DNA from: JANXSS01 sp040385645
GTDB lineage: Bacteria; Pseudomonadota; Gammaproteobacteria; Burkholderiales; Burkholderiaceae_D
Assembly: GCA_040385645.1 (NCBI GenBank)
Contig: JAZKGZ010000006.1
Span: forward strand, 307,735-371,734
Direction of reading: 5' to 3'
DNA length: 64,000 bases
Of the stretch, positions 29,501-35,757 are shown in pieces. A program made the position numbers and the translations under genes. The notes under the pieces were generated by a model, which saw nothing but the letters and a program-made list of their open reading frames with translations, was not told the DNA's origin and did not search any database. How positions within the stretch are numbered: position 1 is the stretch's first letter; the number at the start of each line of letters is the position of its first letter.

Positions 29501-31875
29501 GTTTGGGTAACGACCTGCAGATCAACATCAATGGCACCAACGACCAGCTCGAAGTTGAGGAATATTTTTATCAGAACGGCACCTCTGGCTTCACAGTTGA
29601 GAAACTTAAATTTGCCGACGGTATGCAGTGGAATTACGCCACCGTAAAAACGAAGCTGAAATCGACTGCACCGGTTGCCGGTAAAACATTCAACGGGACA
29701 TCCGCCAACAATGTGTTGAATGGCGGGATGGGAAACGATGTGTTGAATGGCATCGGCGGCAACGATACGCTAAATGGCGGTGCCGGCAACGACACGCTTA
29801 ATGGCGGCATTGGCAATGACATTTTAAATGGTGGTGCCGGCAACGACGTTCTTAAAGGCGACGCCGGCAACGATATTTATCAGTTCGGAATCGGCTCTGG
29901 CAAAGACACCGTCAATGCATATGACGGCACGGCACGCAAGATCGACACTGTCCAGTTGATTGGGTTGAAAGCTGCTAATGTGACCTTGCGTCGCGAGGGT
30001 AACGATCTGCTAATTTTAGTCAATGGCACAGCTGATTCTTTGCGGATATCGAACCATTTTTATAAAGATGCGGCCGGCGGCTACCAGATCGACAAAATCC
30101 TGTTTGCCGATGGCACCAGTATTACTGGTGCAGCCATCAAAGCGCGGGTTTTGACAGCGACAGCCGACGATGATGTGCTCACAGGGTTTGCTACAGCCGA
30201 CAAAATTTCCGGTCTGGCAGGCGACGATAAGCTGTTCGGTGGCGGTGGCAACGACACTTTATTGGGCGGTACGCAAAACGACATTCTCAACGGCGGCGAT
30301 GGGAACGACAACCTGCAAGGTCAGGATGGATTTGACCAGCTATATGGTGGTGCCGGTAACGACATCCTGAATGGCGGCGCTGGAGACGACACGCTGAGTG
30401 GAGAAGCCGGCAATGATATTTACCACTTCGGTATCGGTTCCGGGCGGGACACTATTAGCTACTATACTGGCACGGGCAGCGAAGTGGACACGGTGCAGCT
30501 AGAAGGATTAAATTTTGCAGATATCACGTTGCGTCGTACATTCGACAGCTTGCTTATTTTAGTTAATGGCACCGGTGATAGATTGCTGATAGATTACCAT
30601 TTTGTTAATGTTTCTAACCACGGTTACCAGATCGACAAAATCCAGTTTGCCGACGGTACCAGTATTACCACTGCAGCCATTAACGCCAAGGTCATGATGG
30701 GTACAACCGATAACGACACCCTCATCGGAATTCCGACTGCCGATACGCTTACTGGCTTGGCTGGCAACGACACCCTGTCGGGCGGTCACGGCAACGACAT
30801 CATGAATGGCGGCACTGGCGATGACATACTAAACGGTGGCACCGGAAACGATATGTTGAATGGCGGTGGCGGCAACGACGTGCTCAGAGGCGATCTTGGC
30901 AACGACATTTACCAATTCGGTGTTGGTTCTGGTAAAGACGTTATCAGTTCAAACGATTACATGGCAGGAAAAATCGATACAGTGCAATTATTAGGGTTAA
31001 CACGGGCTCAGGTTACGTTACGCCGTGATTACAATGACCTGATTATTTTGGTCAATGGCACCTCTGACAGCCTAACTGTATCGAACCATTTTCACAAAGA
31101 AGCTACCGGTGGCTTTCAAATCGACAAAATCGTATATGCAGACGGTACCAGTATTACTAGTGATGCCATCAAACGTCAGGTCATGATAGCTACAGATGAA
31201 GATGACATTCTTATGGGGTTTGCGACGGCTGATGCAATTTCAGGCTTGGCAGGTGCCGATACGCTATGGGGTGGCGGCGGTAGCGACACACTGCTGGGCG
31301 GCACCCAGGACGATAGCTTGAATGGTGGAGATGGGAATGACAACCTGCAGGGCCAGGATGGAAAGGATCAGTTGAGTGGCGACGCTGGCGACGACGTTTT
31401 AAGCGGCGGTGCAGGCAACGATACGCTAAGTGGTGGCGCCGGTAACGATATCTTTATTGGCGGTGCCGGTAACGACGTACTCAGCAACGACGCTGGTAAC
31501 GATATTTACCAGTTTGGCAAGGGCGCAGGTGTCGATGTGATTGTGCAATACGACAATGTCGCGAGCGCAAACGACGTTGCTCTATTAGGTGCCGGGATCG
31601 CAAAAGATCAAATCTGGCTGGAGCGTATCGACAATAATTTACAACTGACGCTAATCGAGACGAACGACAAACTTGTCATCAGTAACTGGTACAGCGGCAG
31701 CGTCTATCAAATCGACACCTTTCAATTAGCAGACGGCAAAAAGCTTCTTTCTAGCAAGGTCGATGCGCTGGTTTCGGCAATGGCAGCATTTGCTCCGCCT
31801 TCAGCTGGGCAGATTAAACTGTCTGCTGAATATCAAAACAAGTTGAATCCGGTGCTCGCGGCTAGCTGGCAATAA
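20590..31875 (+). CDS. Giant RTX protein with lipase-like and serralysin-type metalloprotease domains
   Basis: This 3761-residue protein has no Sec signal. Residues 1-350: alpha/beta hydrolase of lipase class 3 type, with nucleophile Ser176 in GHSIGG and a possible catalytic His292. About 545-630: first RTX nonapeptide block (GGxGxD). About 762-857: Calx-beta-like domain. About 970-1490: second long RTX block. About 1600-1850: M10/serralysin zinc protease with HETGHALGLKH (His1740, Glu1741, His1744, His1750) and Met-turn LMSY (Met1769). From about 1870 on, RTX blocks alternate with 11 haemolysin-type calcium-binding-related modules (start DTYLFG or DIYQFG); one more precedes the protease domain. 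The end (SAEYQNKLNPVLAASWQ region) is probably the uncleaved type I secretion signal. Encoded just before an ABC/HlyD/TolC set. Predicted to fold on calcium outside the cell and attack lipid and protein. Confidence 0.9.
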   Translation: MKSIETAYINALLADASYISVATDAGNDEQRRRLTAAQSDFLLANFEVLDDPETPGGLGTGFDAIVWRIKADSALAQQDPSNAGKVFVSMRGTQSATDVIDDVTLATRGIPYDQIKDMINWWLKNTASKTNTNVVQVRVVSLPGPVLGYTFARDVPTQGTGLLKDINSIAGVNGHSIGGYLATAFTRLFGNSAGVQAVNTFNSAGFSNLMTSNTDGEFANLASLIGASNGLASWNAVGEKQTNYYAQNGISVTTNSWADFHFLAPGFNQFGTRTALYQEDTVFQGGAGIDNHSIYKQTDLLALGAALEKLDNSLTFAKLNGLIQVGSNDMKASYEGVLDGLRKTLIGPNTQTLTASDSSVDPNRTTYHAASAALQITPIFKSLTGQLVIKISGAELGATARNDFGAFIALQDLSPIHISGKNAAADAQLATIWQTNRAPDYNAWLADKISAVPITYTDKWLQDRAKLLNAIVLRNQADEISGTIKTDTAAADRDRHFQWYGAAPLPGEILPGLATLIERKPNNADRPVQKIAFGDNGANAVTGTDSKVGDHLYGGAGNDTLFGLGGDDYLEGGADTDRLYGGDGNDTLLGGAGTDTLEGGGGNDLVIGGAGNDTISGDAGSDSLQGGEGTDLYQFTAQWGRDTIIDSDGLGSVQINGTALGIFKGAGSRGGYEYALGGGKYAGLALVNDSNSTTGYTAYVTNGAETANTIVIRNFDKNKAESGGYLGIKIDKTLRVALQEVSTLLTRAPAGRSPNFWNDTTASLTGLEGKTSSTNEGGGKSFTVSLNQGAKAGDTVTLKMEGATADKFKVVVGNITKNANGAVLALAEGQTSITFALVQDGEVTSSLNGAVSVTYSSSGAVGIPAISVRSNSWGLAVTDAGVSANTYNGDFLVKTEKTRSPIKRLNLQGQSVEVVALNKLYYIRDGAGNLTAGSDQPTQSPIYDAAGNLIGYETIPSDDQIVYDNTIYGSAANDQINGMTGNDLLSGSGGNDIIDGGRGDDMIGGGAGSDTIRGGDGNDFISSSADVESGHQLYGATDKWANWGLEAGKIVKAQGAGWGVYEQNSTLSIWSGISDTRTSAAATEGDSIDAGAGDDSAIGSWADDRIKGGEGKDDLEGLAGNDVLEGGAGDDLLNGDGTVEPGFLSTVAAASNGADFLDGGDGNDELDGGGGADQLFGGAGNDKIFGDTGANSDARNFTDLAYHGDDYLDGEDGADYLQGGGGADTLYGGAGDDNIWGDQSVSSLSGAALTDAKAWGDDYLDGEEGVDSLRGNGGSDTLYGGTGDDELYGDESNVVLPGALQGSDYLDGEEGNDLLWGGGKDDTLIGGLGNDQLIGDDALSKLAGAFHGDDYLESGEGDDILFGNGGSDTLIGGAGADYLVGDSEGFGTDSLATQYQGNDYLDGGSEDDTLAGNGGNDILLGGTGSDVLSGGNGSDRLVGGEGDDNLYGDERSQADGSISASGSDILEGGAGDDLLNGGGESDTYVFNLGDGHDVLQDNGVDGTQNVVQFNFAKNQVRSVQRAGSDLLVEYGTADSVIIKDYYQANNISTEDTLGSASPAVAAESQSGIAEFQFNDGSAWRTADILVLAPAPSASEMPADPFANAQIPYFVNSLLSRDFVSVSGKHAITFSFATTSATEKGFALYTDSQKLAVRAALSKFSAVLDLRFTEVGENAPSDLKFYLDDLTSAQSGAYAGYAHSGTGEIHLNSSLYANTIPNGKGGFTARQSLDEGSYGFEVLLHETGHALGLKHPFESPLLPREEDNTKNTLMSYTDVMGTAPATALAMFDVAALQYLYGVAKNVNTGNNVYTLANRYVSDAGGIDTFDASNASANVHINLTPGTWEYVGVRDKSILAPGQSFVGFDTQIENAIGGRGDDRLIGNDLANTINGGLGNDFLSGGDGNDVLIGGAGNDVYVIDSVDDVIVEVAGEGIDLVQSSADYTLGAALEHLTLTSSAISGTGNALNNNLTGNAQENDLRGEVGNDSLSGGLGDDRLLGGVGGDTYMYQLGDGADSIIDIDATLGQIDSLRLGNGITVDKVTLTRTNSDVILKFLDGGSVTLKDQVASNGNGVERVEFANGTVWQGLSLANMATFVGIPSLTLDGSNAADTLSGGAGDDTIRGGAGDDTLNGADGNDTLDGGAGNDFIAGDNGADTYLFGKGSGRDSIYNVDDDALNLNADTILMGAGITTTGVTLNRSRDSLLISINGTDDQLELQYYFEADGASSGAVENIKFANGTNWNINTVKAKMLLGTPDDDRLIGYASADTLTGGVGDDRLNGGDGNDTLDGGSGDDSLYGDNGADTYLFGKGSGRDSIYNSDDDALHVNADTVLLGAGITATGVTLNREYDNLLIKINGTSDQLEIQNYFYEDDNPTSAVENIKFADGTVWNIGAVKAKMLVGDSGNDSLTGYSTADILNGGGGDDTLAGGNGADTYLFGIGSGGDFVYNADDDALNVNADTILLGAGITAANVTLSRSQDSLLISIDGSDDQLNVQNYFFEDGTSSNAVENIKFADGTIWNIGKVKAKTLFGTTGKDNVTAYASADTLNGGAGSDHLDGREGNDVLDGGSGNDYLSGGDGADTYLFGKGSGRDNINNFDDDTLNVNADTILLGAGITATGVTFGRSQDNLLISINGTDDQLEVQRYFFQDGNSNQAVENIKFADGTIWNVNTVKAKMLAGSAGNDSLKGYVTADTLSGGDGYDTLDGLGGNDKLIGGAGVDILNGGDGNDTLDGGAGSDTLSGNKGADTYLFGKGSGQDRILNVNEDALGINADTILLGAGITTGNVTLSRQLEDLYISINGTDALLIVDRYFYQDGASSHAVENIKFADGTIWNIATVKAKMLVGTTESESLTGYATADTLNGGDGSDSLSGHGGNDKLIGGNGADSMSGDAGNDVLQGGNGTDSLLGGQGNDTLDGGAGNDKLYGDDGADTYLFGKGSGHDRISNYDADALNANADTILFGAGITASNVTLIRLGNDLQININGTNDQLEVEEYFYQNGTSGFTVEKLKFADGMQWNYATVKTKLKSTAPVAGKTFNGTSANNVLNGGMGNDVLNGIGGNDTLNGGAGNDTLNGGIGNDILNGGAGNDVLKGDAGNDIYQFGIGSGKDTVNAYDGTARKIDTVQLIGLKAANVTLRREGNDLLILVNGTADSLRISNHFYKDAAGGYQIDKILFADGTSITGAAIKARVLTATADDDVLTGFATADKISGLAGDDKLFGGGGNDTLLGGTQNDILNGGDGNDNLQGQDGFDQLYGGAGNDILNGGAGDDTLSGEAGNDIYHFGIGSGRDTISYYTGTGSEVDTVQLEGLNFADITLRRTFDSLLILVNGTGDRLLIDYHFVNVSNHGYQIDKIQFADGTSITTAAINAKVMMGTTDNDTLIGIPTADTLTGLAGNDTLSGGHGNDIMNGGTGDDILNGGTGNDMLNGGGGNDVLRGDLGNDIYQFGVGSGKDVISSNDYMAGKIDTVQLLGLTRAQVTLRRDYNDLIILVNGTSDSLTVSNHFHKEATGGFQIDKIVYADGTSITSDAIKRQVMIATDEDDILMGFATADAISGLAGADTLWGGGGSDTLLGGTQDDSLNGGDGNDNLQGQDGKDQLSGDAGDDVLSGGAGNDTLSGGAGNDIFIGGAGNDVLSNDAGNDIYQFGKGAGVDVIVQYDNVASANDVALLGAGIAKDQIWLERIDNNLQLTLIETNDKLVISNWYSGSVYQIDTFQLADGKKLLSSKVDALVSAMAAFAPPSAGQIKLSAEYQNKLNPVLAASWQ
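27043..29871 (+). repeat. Six tandem type-A modules in the RTX gene
   Basis: Modules starting at 27043, 27487, 27877, 28321, 28819 and 29371 each encode DTYLFG...NADTILLGAGI...AVENIKFADGT followed by RTX nonapeptides. Start-to-start lengths of the first five are 444, 390, 444, 498 and 552 bases (148, 130, 148, 166, 184 residues), all differing by multiples of 54 bases. Confidence 0.9.
29872..31740 (+). repeat. Four tandem type-B modules in the RTX gene
   Basis: Modules starting at 29872, 30415, 30904 and 31501 encode DIYQFG...IDTVQL...ILVNGT...FADGTSIT (the last is divergent). Spacings are 543, 489 and 597 bases, again in 54-base steps. The RTX block after module 1 (LLGGTQNDILNGGDGNDN) reappears after module 3, so two-module units were probably duplicated. 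Confidence 0.85.
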
Positions 31876-31889
31876 GCCCCTGGTCTTTC

Positions 31890-31930
31890 AAACCTTCCTT
31901 GTGTATCTAACGATCGCCTGGAGGTTTTTT
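31890..31930 (+). terminator. Weak candidate terminator after the RTX gene
   Basis: aaaccttcc (31890-31898) can pair imperfectly with ggaggttt (31920-31927) before a run of T. The loop is long, so readthrough into the transporter genes is likely. Confidence 0.3.
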
Positions 31931-32041
31931 AATTTCCGCCGAACAAGTTTTAAGATTATTTTTTGGAAACATTTCTGAAACATATTTTCTTGGCAGAATG
32001 CTAATCTTGGCGTCTTGAATTTTTAAGCCGGGTTGCATTAG

Positions 32042-34381
32042 ATGATTTCGCCAGAAAATGTGTTGCCTTCAAAGCCGACGCTCGAACAAGCGCCGCAGCG
32101 AGCAACCGACACCGGTCTCGCGTCCCTCTCGATGATTGCTGGATTTCATGGCATTGCCGTCGATGAGGCGCAGCTTTTGCATGAATTCAGCAAAGGTGCT
32201 GACTTCGACACATCGACTATTCTGCTAGCGGCGCGCCATATCGGGCTGACTGCCAAACCGATACAGCAAAAGGTGGACCGCCTAGACCGCGCTCCATTAC
32301 CTGCCGTCGCACAAGACCTGGATGGCCGTTACTTCATCATTGCAAAGTTCGATGGCGGAGTAGCCGCTGGTTCACCACCTTCCGATACAAGCGCCACCGA
32401 GCCCTCGCAGGCACGGCTATTGATTCAGCGCCCGGGCGAGCCGCCCCAGATCATGAGCTTGGCGACGCTGCTGGCGACATGGACGGGGGAACTGATTTTC
32501 TTTGTCAGCAAAGCCAGTTTCGCAGGTGAGATTGCCCGATTCGATTTCACTTGGTTCATTCCTGCAGTCGTCAAATATCGCAAATTGCTGGGTGAGGTGC
32601 TGTTGATTTCACTCACTTTGCAATTCATCGGCTTGATCACGCCGATGTTTTTTCAAGTGGTGATGGACAAGGTGTTGGTCAACAACGCTATGCAAACCCT
32701 GAACGTGATTGCGATAGGCTTGTTGTGCGCAACGGTTTTTGAAGTGGTGCTGACTGGGATTCGCACTTATGTATTTGCGCATACCAGTAGCAAGATCGAT
32801 GTGGAACTGGGTGCCCGCCTGTTCCGCCATCTGTTGAGTTTGCCGGTCAGTTACTTTGGTGCGCGCAGGGTGGGTGACTCCGTAGCACGCGTTCGCGAGC
32901 TTGAAAGCATTCGGTCGTTCTTGACCGGGAATGCCATGACCGTGTTACTGGATGTCTTGTTTTCTTTCGTGTTTTTATCGGTCATGCTGTGGTACAGCCC
33001 GATCCTGACGTTGATCGTCGCCGTATCGATTCCAGTCTACATCGGCCTTTCGCTGTTGTTCACGCCGGTGCTACGTGAACGCCTCAATGAAAAATTCAAC
33101 AAAGGTGCAGAAAACCAGTCCTTTCTGGTCGAGACTTTGACGGGCATCGACACGATCAAGGCGCTTGCGGTCGAACCCCGCTGGCAGCAGAAATGGGATA
33201 AGCAACTTGCCGGTTATGTATCGGCAGGCTTGTCGACGACGAACGTTTCCACGATTGCCAGCGGCGGTGTATCGCTAGTGAGCAAGCTTGTCACGGTCGG
33301 CATTATGTGGCTGGGTGCCAAGCAAGTCGTGGAGGGCAAAATGACGGTTGGCGAACTGGTCGCCTTCAACATGCTGGCAAGCCAGGTGTCGTCGCCGATC
33401 CTGCGCCTTGCGCAGCTATGGAACGATTTCCAGCAGGTGGGTATTTCGATGAGCCGGCTCGGCGATATCTTGAATACGCGCACTGAAATCACGGGTCAGA
33501 AAACGCGGTTGCCACGAATCGGTGGGACCATCGATTTTGATCAGGTGTCGTTCCGGTATCGGCCGGATGCCGCCGATGTTATTCGTTCGATCAATTTAAA
33601 GGTGGCAGCGGGCGAGGTGATCGGTATCGTCGGCCGATCCGGCTCTGGAAAAAGCACCCTGACCAAGCTGGTACAGCGCTTGTATGTACCTGACCGAGGC
33701 AGGGTGCTGGTCGATGGCCAGGATCTGGCGATTATCGACACCGCATCGCTGCGGCATCAGATCGGTGTCGTCCTGCAGGAAAATATGCTGTTCGCCCGCA
33801 GCATTCGCGACAACATCGCGTTGAGCAATCCGGCGCTATCGATCGAAGCGATCATCGACGCAGCGAAACTGGCCGGTGCACACGAATTCATTTGCGAACT
33901 GGCAGAGGGGTACGACACCCTCGTTGGCGAGCACGGCACCGGCTTGTCTGGCGGCCAGCGCCAGCGCATTGCGATTGCACGTGCCTTGATTTCCAATCCG
34001 CGCATTCTGATTTTCGATGAAGCGACCAGTGCCCTCGATTACGAATCCGAACGCATCATCCAAGACAATATGCGGCGCATTTGCCAGGGGCGTACGGTAT
34101 TGATCATTGCCCACCGTCTATCGGCAGTGCGGGATGCGAACCGGATCGTCGTGATGGACCGGGGACAAATCGCAGAAATGGGCACCCACGAAGCGCTACT
34201 GAAAAATCCTCAAGGTATTTACAGGCATCTCTCCCAGCTCCAGTCGGGGCAGAATTCGTCTGAATTGCCTGATAGGCATGATAGGCAATCCGCGAACACG
34301 CCGTCGGCCTCGCCATCGACACACACGATCGTAGCGTCTGAGCTATCTGGCTTGTCTGGCCCGATATCGGAGGCCGCATGA
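32042..34381 (+). CDS. Type I secretion ABC transporter (HlyB-like)
   Basis: The 779-residue protein has an N-terminal C39-peptidase-like domain (about 15-135) in which the catalytic Cys is replaced by Thr (ATDTGLASLSMIAG), so it binds but does not cleave substrate, as in HlyB. Six membrane segments lie in about 170-440. The nucleotide-binding domain has Walker A GRSGSGKST (from residue 531), signature LSGGQRQR (from 635), Walker B ILIFDEATSALD and H-loop IAHRLS. It powers export of RTX proteins without an N-terminal leader. Its stop overlaps the HlyD-like start by 4 bases. Confidence 0.93.
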   Translation: MISPENVLPSKPTLEQAPQRATDTGLASLSMIAGFHGIAVDEAQLLHEFSKGADFDTSTILLAARHIGLTAKPIQQKVDRLDRAPLPAVAQDLDGRYFIIAKFDGGVAAGSPPSDTSATEPSQARLLIQRPGEPPQIMSLATLLATWTGELIFFVSKASFAGEIARFDFTWFIPAVVKYRKLLGEVLLISLTLQFIGLITPMFFQVVMDKVLVNNAMQTLNVIAIGLLCATVFEVVLTGIRTYVFAHTSSKIDVELGARLFRHLLSLPVSYFGARRVGDSVARVRELESIRSFLTGNAMTVLLDVLFSFVFLSVMLWYSPILTLIVAVSIPVYIGLSLLFTPVLRERLNEKFNKGAENQSFLVETLTGIDTIKALAVEPRWQQKWDKQLAGYVSAGLSTTNVSTIASGGVSLVSKLVTVGIMWLGAKQVVEGKMTVGELVAFNMLASQVSSPILRLAQLWNDFQQVGISMSRLGDILNTRTEITGQKTRLPRIGGTIDFDQVSFRYRPDAADVIRSINLKVAAGEVIGIVGRSGSGKSTLTKLVQRLYVPDRGRVLVDGQDLAIIDTASLRHQIGVVLQENMLFARSIRDNIALSNPALSIEAIIDAAKLAGAHEFICELAEGYDTLVGEHGTGLSGGQRQRIAIARALISNPRILIFDEATSALDYESERIIQDNMRRICQGRTVLIIAHRLSAVRDANRIVVMDRGQIAEMGTHEALLKNPQGIYRHLSQLQSGQNSSELPDRHDRQSANTPSASPSTHTIVASELSGLSGPISEAA

Positions 34382-35757
34382 GCATTCGGCACCGGGTAGC
34401 GGCTTACAAAGCTTTGTTCGACCATTATGCAAAAGTGTTTCAGCATTTCTGGAAACAGCGCAAAGCAACCGATGGCGACATGTTTAATGTGCACGAAGCC
34501 GAATTCATGCCTGCTGCCTTGTCCCTGCAGGAAAAGCCGGTGTCGTCGGCGGCGAAATGGACGGCACGGACGTTGATGTTGATGCTCGCAACGGTTCTTG
34601 CATGGTCGATACTGGGCCATATGGATATCGTCGTGAATGCCCCCGGAAAAATCATTCCCAGCACCCGTACGAAAACCATCGCTTCGGTAGATATCGCCAG
34701 CGTCCGACGATTGCACGTCGTAGAAGGGCAGCAAGTCAAAGCCGGTGACCGCCTCGTTGAACTCGATACGAGTACGACAGATGCCGAACGCGACAAAGCG
34801 ATTGGCGACCAGGGTGAGGGTGTGCTGCAAGCTGCGCGTGCAAAGGCACTTATTGCCGCCATCGACCGTGGGCAGCTACCGGCACTTCAAACTTTGGCCC
34901 AACAACACCTGACAGATCAATCTGGAAACACCCTTACTATACCTGCCGAAAAATGGGAAGCTGAGCAACTGCACGTAGAGGGCATTTACCGAGACTATCT
35001 GGCAAAACTGCGACGCATCGAGGGTGATATTGCGCGCTATAGCCAGGCTTTGCCATTGGCGACACAACGCGCAAATGATTATGCATCGCTCTTGAAAGAC
35101 CGCGATGTTGCCCATCATGCCTGGCTGGAAAAAGAACAGTCTAGAGTCGACCTGGCCGGGCAACTGGCAGATGCCCGCAACCAACGCGCAGTATTGATCG
35201 CTGAAACACGCCGCTTGGCATTCGATCAATTGACCGAAGGTAGTCGAATCGCCGCTGCTGCCAGCCAGGATGCCTTTCGCTCGAATGCCCGCAGCAAACT
35301 CATGACATTGACGGCACCGGTTAACGGCACTGTGCAGCAATTGATGGTGCACACCATCGGCGGCGTCGTCCCTGCTGCGCAACCGCTCATGCAAATCGTT
35401 CCCGATGAAAGTAGCGTCGAAGTGGAAGCGGTTATTGAAAACCGCGATGTCGGTTTTGTGGAAAATGGCCAGCCCGCAGCGGTCAAGATCGACGCCTTCG
35501 ATTTTGGCAAGTACGGCACTGTTCCCGCAACCGTTACTCATGTCTCACGGGATGCTATCGAAGATGAAAAGAAAGGGTTGATCTACGCAATCAAGGTACG
35601 ACTTGCCAAATCGGCGATTGCCGTTCAGGGAAAGGTGATGCCCCTGTCGGCAGGTATGTCGGTGAATGTCGAAATAAAAACGGGGGAGCGAAGAATCATC
35701 GAATACGTGTTGTCGCCCTTGAAAAAACATCAGCGTGAGGCGATGAATGAGCGCTAG
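34378..35757 (+). CDS. Type I secretion membrane fusion protein (HlyD-like)
   Basis: The 459-residue protein has a short cytoplasmic N terminus, one membrane helix near residues 62-80 (TLMLMLATVLAWSIL), a biotinyl-lipoyl-like half (VNAPGKIIP...VVEGQQVKAGDRLVELD), a helical hairpin and the closing lipoyl half and beta-barrel (LTAPVNGTVQQLMVHTIGGVV). It bridges the ABC transporter to the outer-membrane channel. The gene overlaps both neighbours, showing one operon. Confidence 0.93.
   Translation: MSIRHRVAAYKALFDHYAKVFQHFWKQRKATDGDMFNVHEAEFMPAALSLQEKPVSSAAKWTARTLMLMLATVLAWSILGHMDIVVNAPGKIIPSTRTKTIASVDIASVRRLHVVEGQQVKAGDRLVELDTSTTDAERDKAIGDQGEGVLQAARAKALIAAIDRGQLPALQTLAQQHLTDQSGNTLTIPAEKWEAEQLHVEGIYRDYLAKLRRIEGDIARYSQALPLATQRANDYASLLKDRDVAHHAWLEKEQSRVDLAGQLADARNQRAVLIAETRRLAFDQLTEGSRIAAAASQDAFRSNARSKLMTLTAPVNGTVQQLMVHTIGGVVPAAQPLMQIVPDESSVEVEAVIENRDVGFVENGQPAAVKIDAFDFGKYGTVPATVTHVSRDAIEDEKKGLIYAIKVRLAKSAIAVQGKVMPLSAGMSVNVEIKTGERRIIEYVLSPLKKHQREAMNER

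Noticed and set aside
21874..31000. Many antisense open frames through the RTX gene, rich in Ala, Pro and Ser
   Set aside because: They are the reverse reading of GGxGxD repeats, whose codons rarely give stops on the other strand; none has a start signal or family.
22222..31500. Regular DNA repeats resembling a CRISPR array
   Set aside because: The repeats are diverged, in frame and protein-coding (RTX nonapeptides), with no constant spacer/repeat structure.
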